DNA from: Paracoccaceae bacterium
Lineage (GTDB): Bacteria > Pseudomonadota > Alphaproteobacteria > Rhodobacterales > Rhodobacteraceae
DNA: 7,321 bases
Reading direction: 5' to 3'
NCBI GenBank assembly: GCA_030626365.1
Contig: DAOUPC010000141.1
Span: 1 to 7,321 of the forward strand
Shown in pieces: positions 5,739 through 7,321 of this stretch. The position numbers and the translations under genes were made by a program. How positions within the stretch are numbered: position 1 is the stretch's first letter; each line of letters opens with the position of its first letter. The notes beneath the pieces are model-generated. The model had not been told where the DNA came from and did not search any database. It saw only the letters and a program-made list of their open reading frames with translations.

Positions 5739-6530
5739 TTACATGTTTTCCGATTGCGGCATGCCCAGAATGTGAAAGCCCCCATCGACACGAAGAACTT
5801 CGCCCGTGGTACAGGCCCCGGCATCTGACGTCAGATAAACGGCTGTGCCGCCAACCGCCTCAAGCGTGGCATTGGCCCGCAGGGGGGCGTTCTGTTCGGC
5901 GTGCTTATAGGTCTTGCGCGCCCCGCCAATCGCCGCACCGGCCAGCGTGCGCATGGGGCCGGGCGAAATGGCGTTTACCCGGATACCGTCAGGACCAAGG
6001 TCATTGGCCAGATAGCGGGTGGTCGATTCAAGCGCCGCCTTGGCCACGCCCATCACGTTGTAATTGGGGATAACCCGGTTTGATCCCTGAAAGGTCAGGG
6101 TCAGCAGGGTGCCGCCATTTTCAACCATCATCGGGTGCGCCCGCCGGGCCACCTCGATAAAGGAATAGGCCGATATATCCATCGAGTTCTTGAAATTATC
6201 GCGGCTGGTATTCAGGAACCGCCCCGTCAATTCGGACTTGTCGGAAAACGCAATCGCGTGAACCACAAAGTCGATAGTTGGCCAGCGACCGGACAACTGG
6301 TCAAATGCCGCATCCAGAGAGGCGTCATCCGTCACGTCCACATCGACCATGAAATCCGATCCGACGCTGGCCGCCAGCGGCTCCAGCCGTTTGCCAAATG
6401 CCTCGCCCTGATAGGTAAAGGCCAGTTCGGCCCCCGCATCCGCCATTGCACGTGCAATGCCCCAGGCGATCGAGCGTTCATTGGCCACGCCCATGATCAG
6501 GCCGCGCTTGCCCTTTAATACATCCGACAT
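5739..6530 (-). CDS. fabI: Enoyl-[acyl-carrier-protein] reductase (NADH) FabI
   Basis: Cytoplasmic enzyme of type II fatty acid synthesis that reduces trans-2-enoyl-ACP to acyl-ACP with NAD(P)H, the last step of each elongation cycle. It has 263 residues, full length for the family. It is a short-chain dehydrogenase fold with the FabI-type nucleotide loop GVANERSIAWGIA (14-26), DVDVTD (63-68), HAIAFSDK (91-98), the Tyr157-x6-Lys164 catalytic pair in YNVMGVAK, and VNAISPGPMRTLA (185-197). The start at 6530 has AGGTGGGG about 6 bases upstream. It follows fabB on the same strand after 52 bases and is probably co-transcribed; in many alphaproteobacteria the order is fabA-fabB-fabI. Two positions differ from E. 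coli FabI: Phe147 stands where E. coli has Tyr146, and Ala94 stands where it has Gly93, a residue linked to triclosan resistance. The catalytic residues are intact, so the gene is expected to be functional. Confidence 0.96.
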   Translation of the reverse strand: MSDVLKGKRGLIMGVANERSIAWGIARAMADAGAELAFTYQGEAFGKRLEPLAASVGSDFMVDVDVTDDASLDAAFDQLSGRWPTIDFVVHAIAFSDKSELTGRFLNTSRDNFKNSMDISAYSFIEVARRAHPMMVENGGTLLTLTFQGSNRVIPNYNVMGVAKAALESTTRYLANDLGPDGIRVNAISPGPMRTLAGAAIGGARKTYKHAEQNAPLRANATLEAVGGTAVYLTSDAGACTTGEVLRVDGGFHILGMPQSENM

Positions 6531-6582
6531 ATTTTACCCCACCTGCTGTTGCTCGCTTATTTGCAGCTTAACAGCTTATTAT
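6531..6582 (-). other. Short AT-rich fabB-fabI spacer
   Basis: These 52 bases are more AT-rich than the flanking genes. On the minus strand they contain two AATAAGC direct copies flanking a TTAAGCTGC stretch, then the fabI ribosome binding site AGGTGGGG. I see no convincing promoter or terminator, so read-through from fabB into fabI is the simplest reading. Confidence 0.4.
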
Positions 6583-7321
6583 TTATCCGTGAAATTTCGA
6601 CAAGATCATCGATCCGTTGGTGCCGCCAAAACCAAAGCTGTTGGTCATCACACTGTCCAGCCCGGCATTCTGAACCGTTTCCAGCGCGATTTCAGACGCA
6701 TCCAGTGCCGGGTCCAGTGTTTCGACATTGATTGAGCGGGCGATAAAGTCGTTCTTGAGCATCAGCAGGCTAAAGATCGCCTCAAGCGCGCCCGCCGCGC
6801 CCTGTGCGTGCCCGGTCATTGATTTGGTTGAACTGATCGGTGGCGTGCTGCCTTGCCCGAACACCCGCCGCACGGCTTCGACCTCGCCCACGTCACCGAC
6901 CGGGGTCGAGGTGCCATGCGCGTTGATATAGCCGACCTTGCGACCCTCTGGCAGGGTCGACAGCGCCAACCGCATGGCCCGTTCGCCGCCCTCGCCCGAG
7001 GGGGCAACCATGTCGTGCCCGTCCGAGGTGGCGGCATAACCGGTCACTTCGGCATAGATTTTCGCGCCACGCGCCTTGGCATGTTCCAGCTCTTCCAGAA
7101 CCAGAATACCGCCGCCGCCGGAAATCACGAAACCATCCCGGTTGGCGTCAAAGGCGCGACTGGCCTTGTCGGGGGTCTCGTTATACTTGCTGCTCATCGC
7201 GCCCATGGCATCGAACAGACAGGACAGGGTCCAGTCCAGTTCCTCGCCACCCCCGGCAAACATCACGTCCTGTTTGCCCAGCATGATCTGTTCCGACGCA
7301 TTGCCAATGCAATGCAATGAG
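6583..7321 (-). CDS. fabB: 3-oxoacyl-[acyl-carrier-protein] synthase I FabB, partial (C-terminal part)
   Basis: Condensing enzyme of type II fatty acid synthesis. FabB-type enzymes extend acyl-ACP by two carbons and are needed for unsaturated fatty acids together with FabA. The window holds 245 residues up to the TAA at 6585-6583, and the reading frame stays open to the window edge, so the start lies beyond 7321. The visible part begins SLHCIGNASEQI, which matches the E. coli stretch SAHCIGNAVEQI just after the active-site Cys163. That cysteine is therefore just outside the window. Two catalytic histidines and the lysine are present: HGTSTP (His135 of the visible part), STKSMTGH (Lys166 and His171), followed by NSFGFGGTN (227-235). 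The spacing from E. coli His298 implies about 163 missing N-terminal residues. The FAGGGEE and YAATSDG stretches favour FabB over FabF. It is co-directional with fabI. Confidence 0.95.
   Translation of the reverse strand, partial: SLHCIGNASEQIMLGKQDVMFAGGGEELDWTLSCLFDAMGAMSSKYNETPDKASRAFDANRDGFVISGGGGILVLEELEHAKARGAKIYAEVTGYAATSDGHDMVAPSGEGGERAMRLALSTLPEGRKVGYINAHGTSTPVGDVGEVEAVRRVFGQGSTPPISSTKSMTGHAQGAAGALEAIFSLLMLKNDFIARSINVETLDPALDASEIALETVQNAGLDSVMTNSFGFGGTNGSMILSKFHG

Overview
The window is GC-rich, densely coded DNA that reads as chromosome of an alphaproteobacterium, most likely a member of the Rhodobacterales (roseobacter/Paracoccus/Rhodobacter group). The evidence is the close match of the proteins to what I remember of that group: a taurine-pyruvate aminotransferase of the Paracoccus type, TauABC, a fabB-fabI pair of the alphaproteobacterial type, and an operator resembling the TauR boxes described for Rhodobacter capsulatus tpa. 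No phage, transposon, CRISPR, rRNA or tRNA was seen.

Layout. (1) Positions 1-565, plus strand: the C-terminal part of a UxaA-family (altronate/galactarate dehydratase-like) protein. It is interrupted by an in-frame TGA at 242-244, where the family normally has a glycine, so it is either a pseudogene or contains a base error. (2) Positions 618-3826, minus strand: a taurine ABC importer operon in the order tauA (periplasmic binding protein), tauB (ATPase), tauC (permease). A strong GC hairpin lies between tauA and tauB, and tauB and tauC overlap by four bases. TauC is much longer than the E. coli protein: it has an extra N-terminal membrane helix and a periplasmic insert of about 115 residues that looks like a cadherin/VCBS-type beta-sandwich. 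(3) Positions 3827-4243: a 417-base divergent regulatory region with direct repeats of TauR type just upstream of tpa. (4) Positions 4244-5641, plus strand: tpa, taurine-pyruvate aminotransferase, followed by a perfect 13-bp hairpin. (5) Positions 5739-7321, minus strand: fabI (enoyl-ACP reductase) and the 3' part of fabB (3-oxoacyl-ACP synthase I), the end of a fatty-acid biosynthesis operon that runs off the window.

How the parts work together. TauA binds taurine in the periplasm and TauBC imports it using ATP. Tpa then moves the amino group to pyruvate, giving sulfoacetaldehyde and alanine. The usual next enzyme (Xsc, sulfoacetaldehyde acetyltransferase) and the usual regulator gene (tauR) are not in the window, so the pathway must be completed from elsewhere. 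The fab genes are housekeeping and belong to a separate, convergent transcription unit.

The observations most worth following are the periplasmic beta-sandwich insert in TauC, the nonsense codon in the UxaA-family gene, and the interleaved 22/33-bp repeat architecture upstream of tpa.
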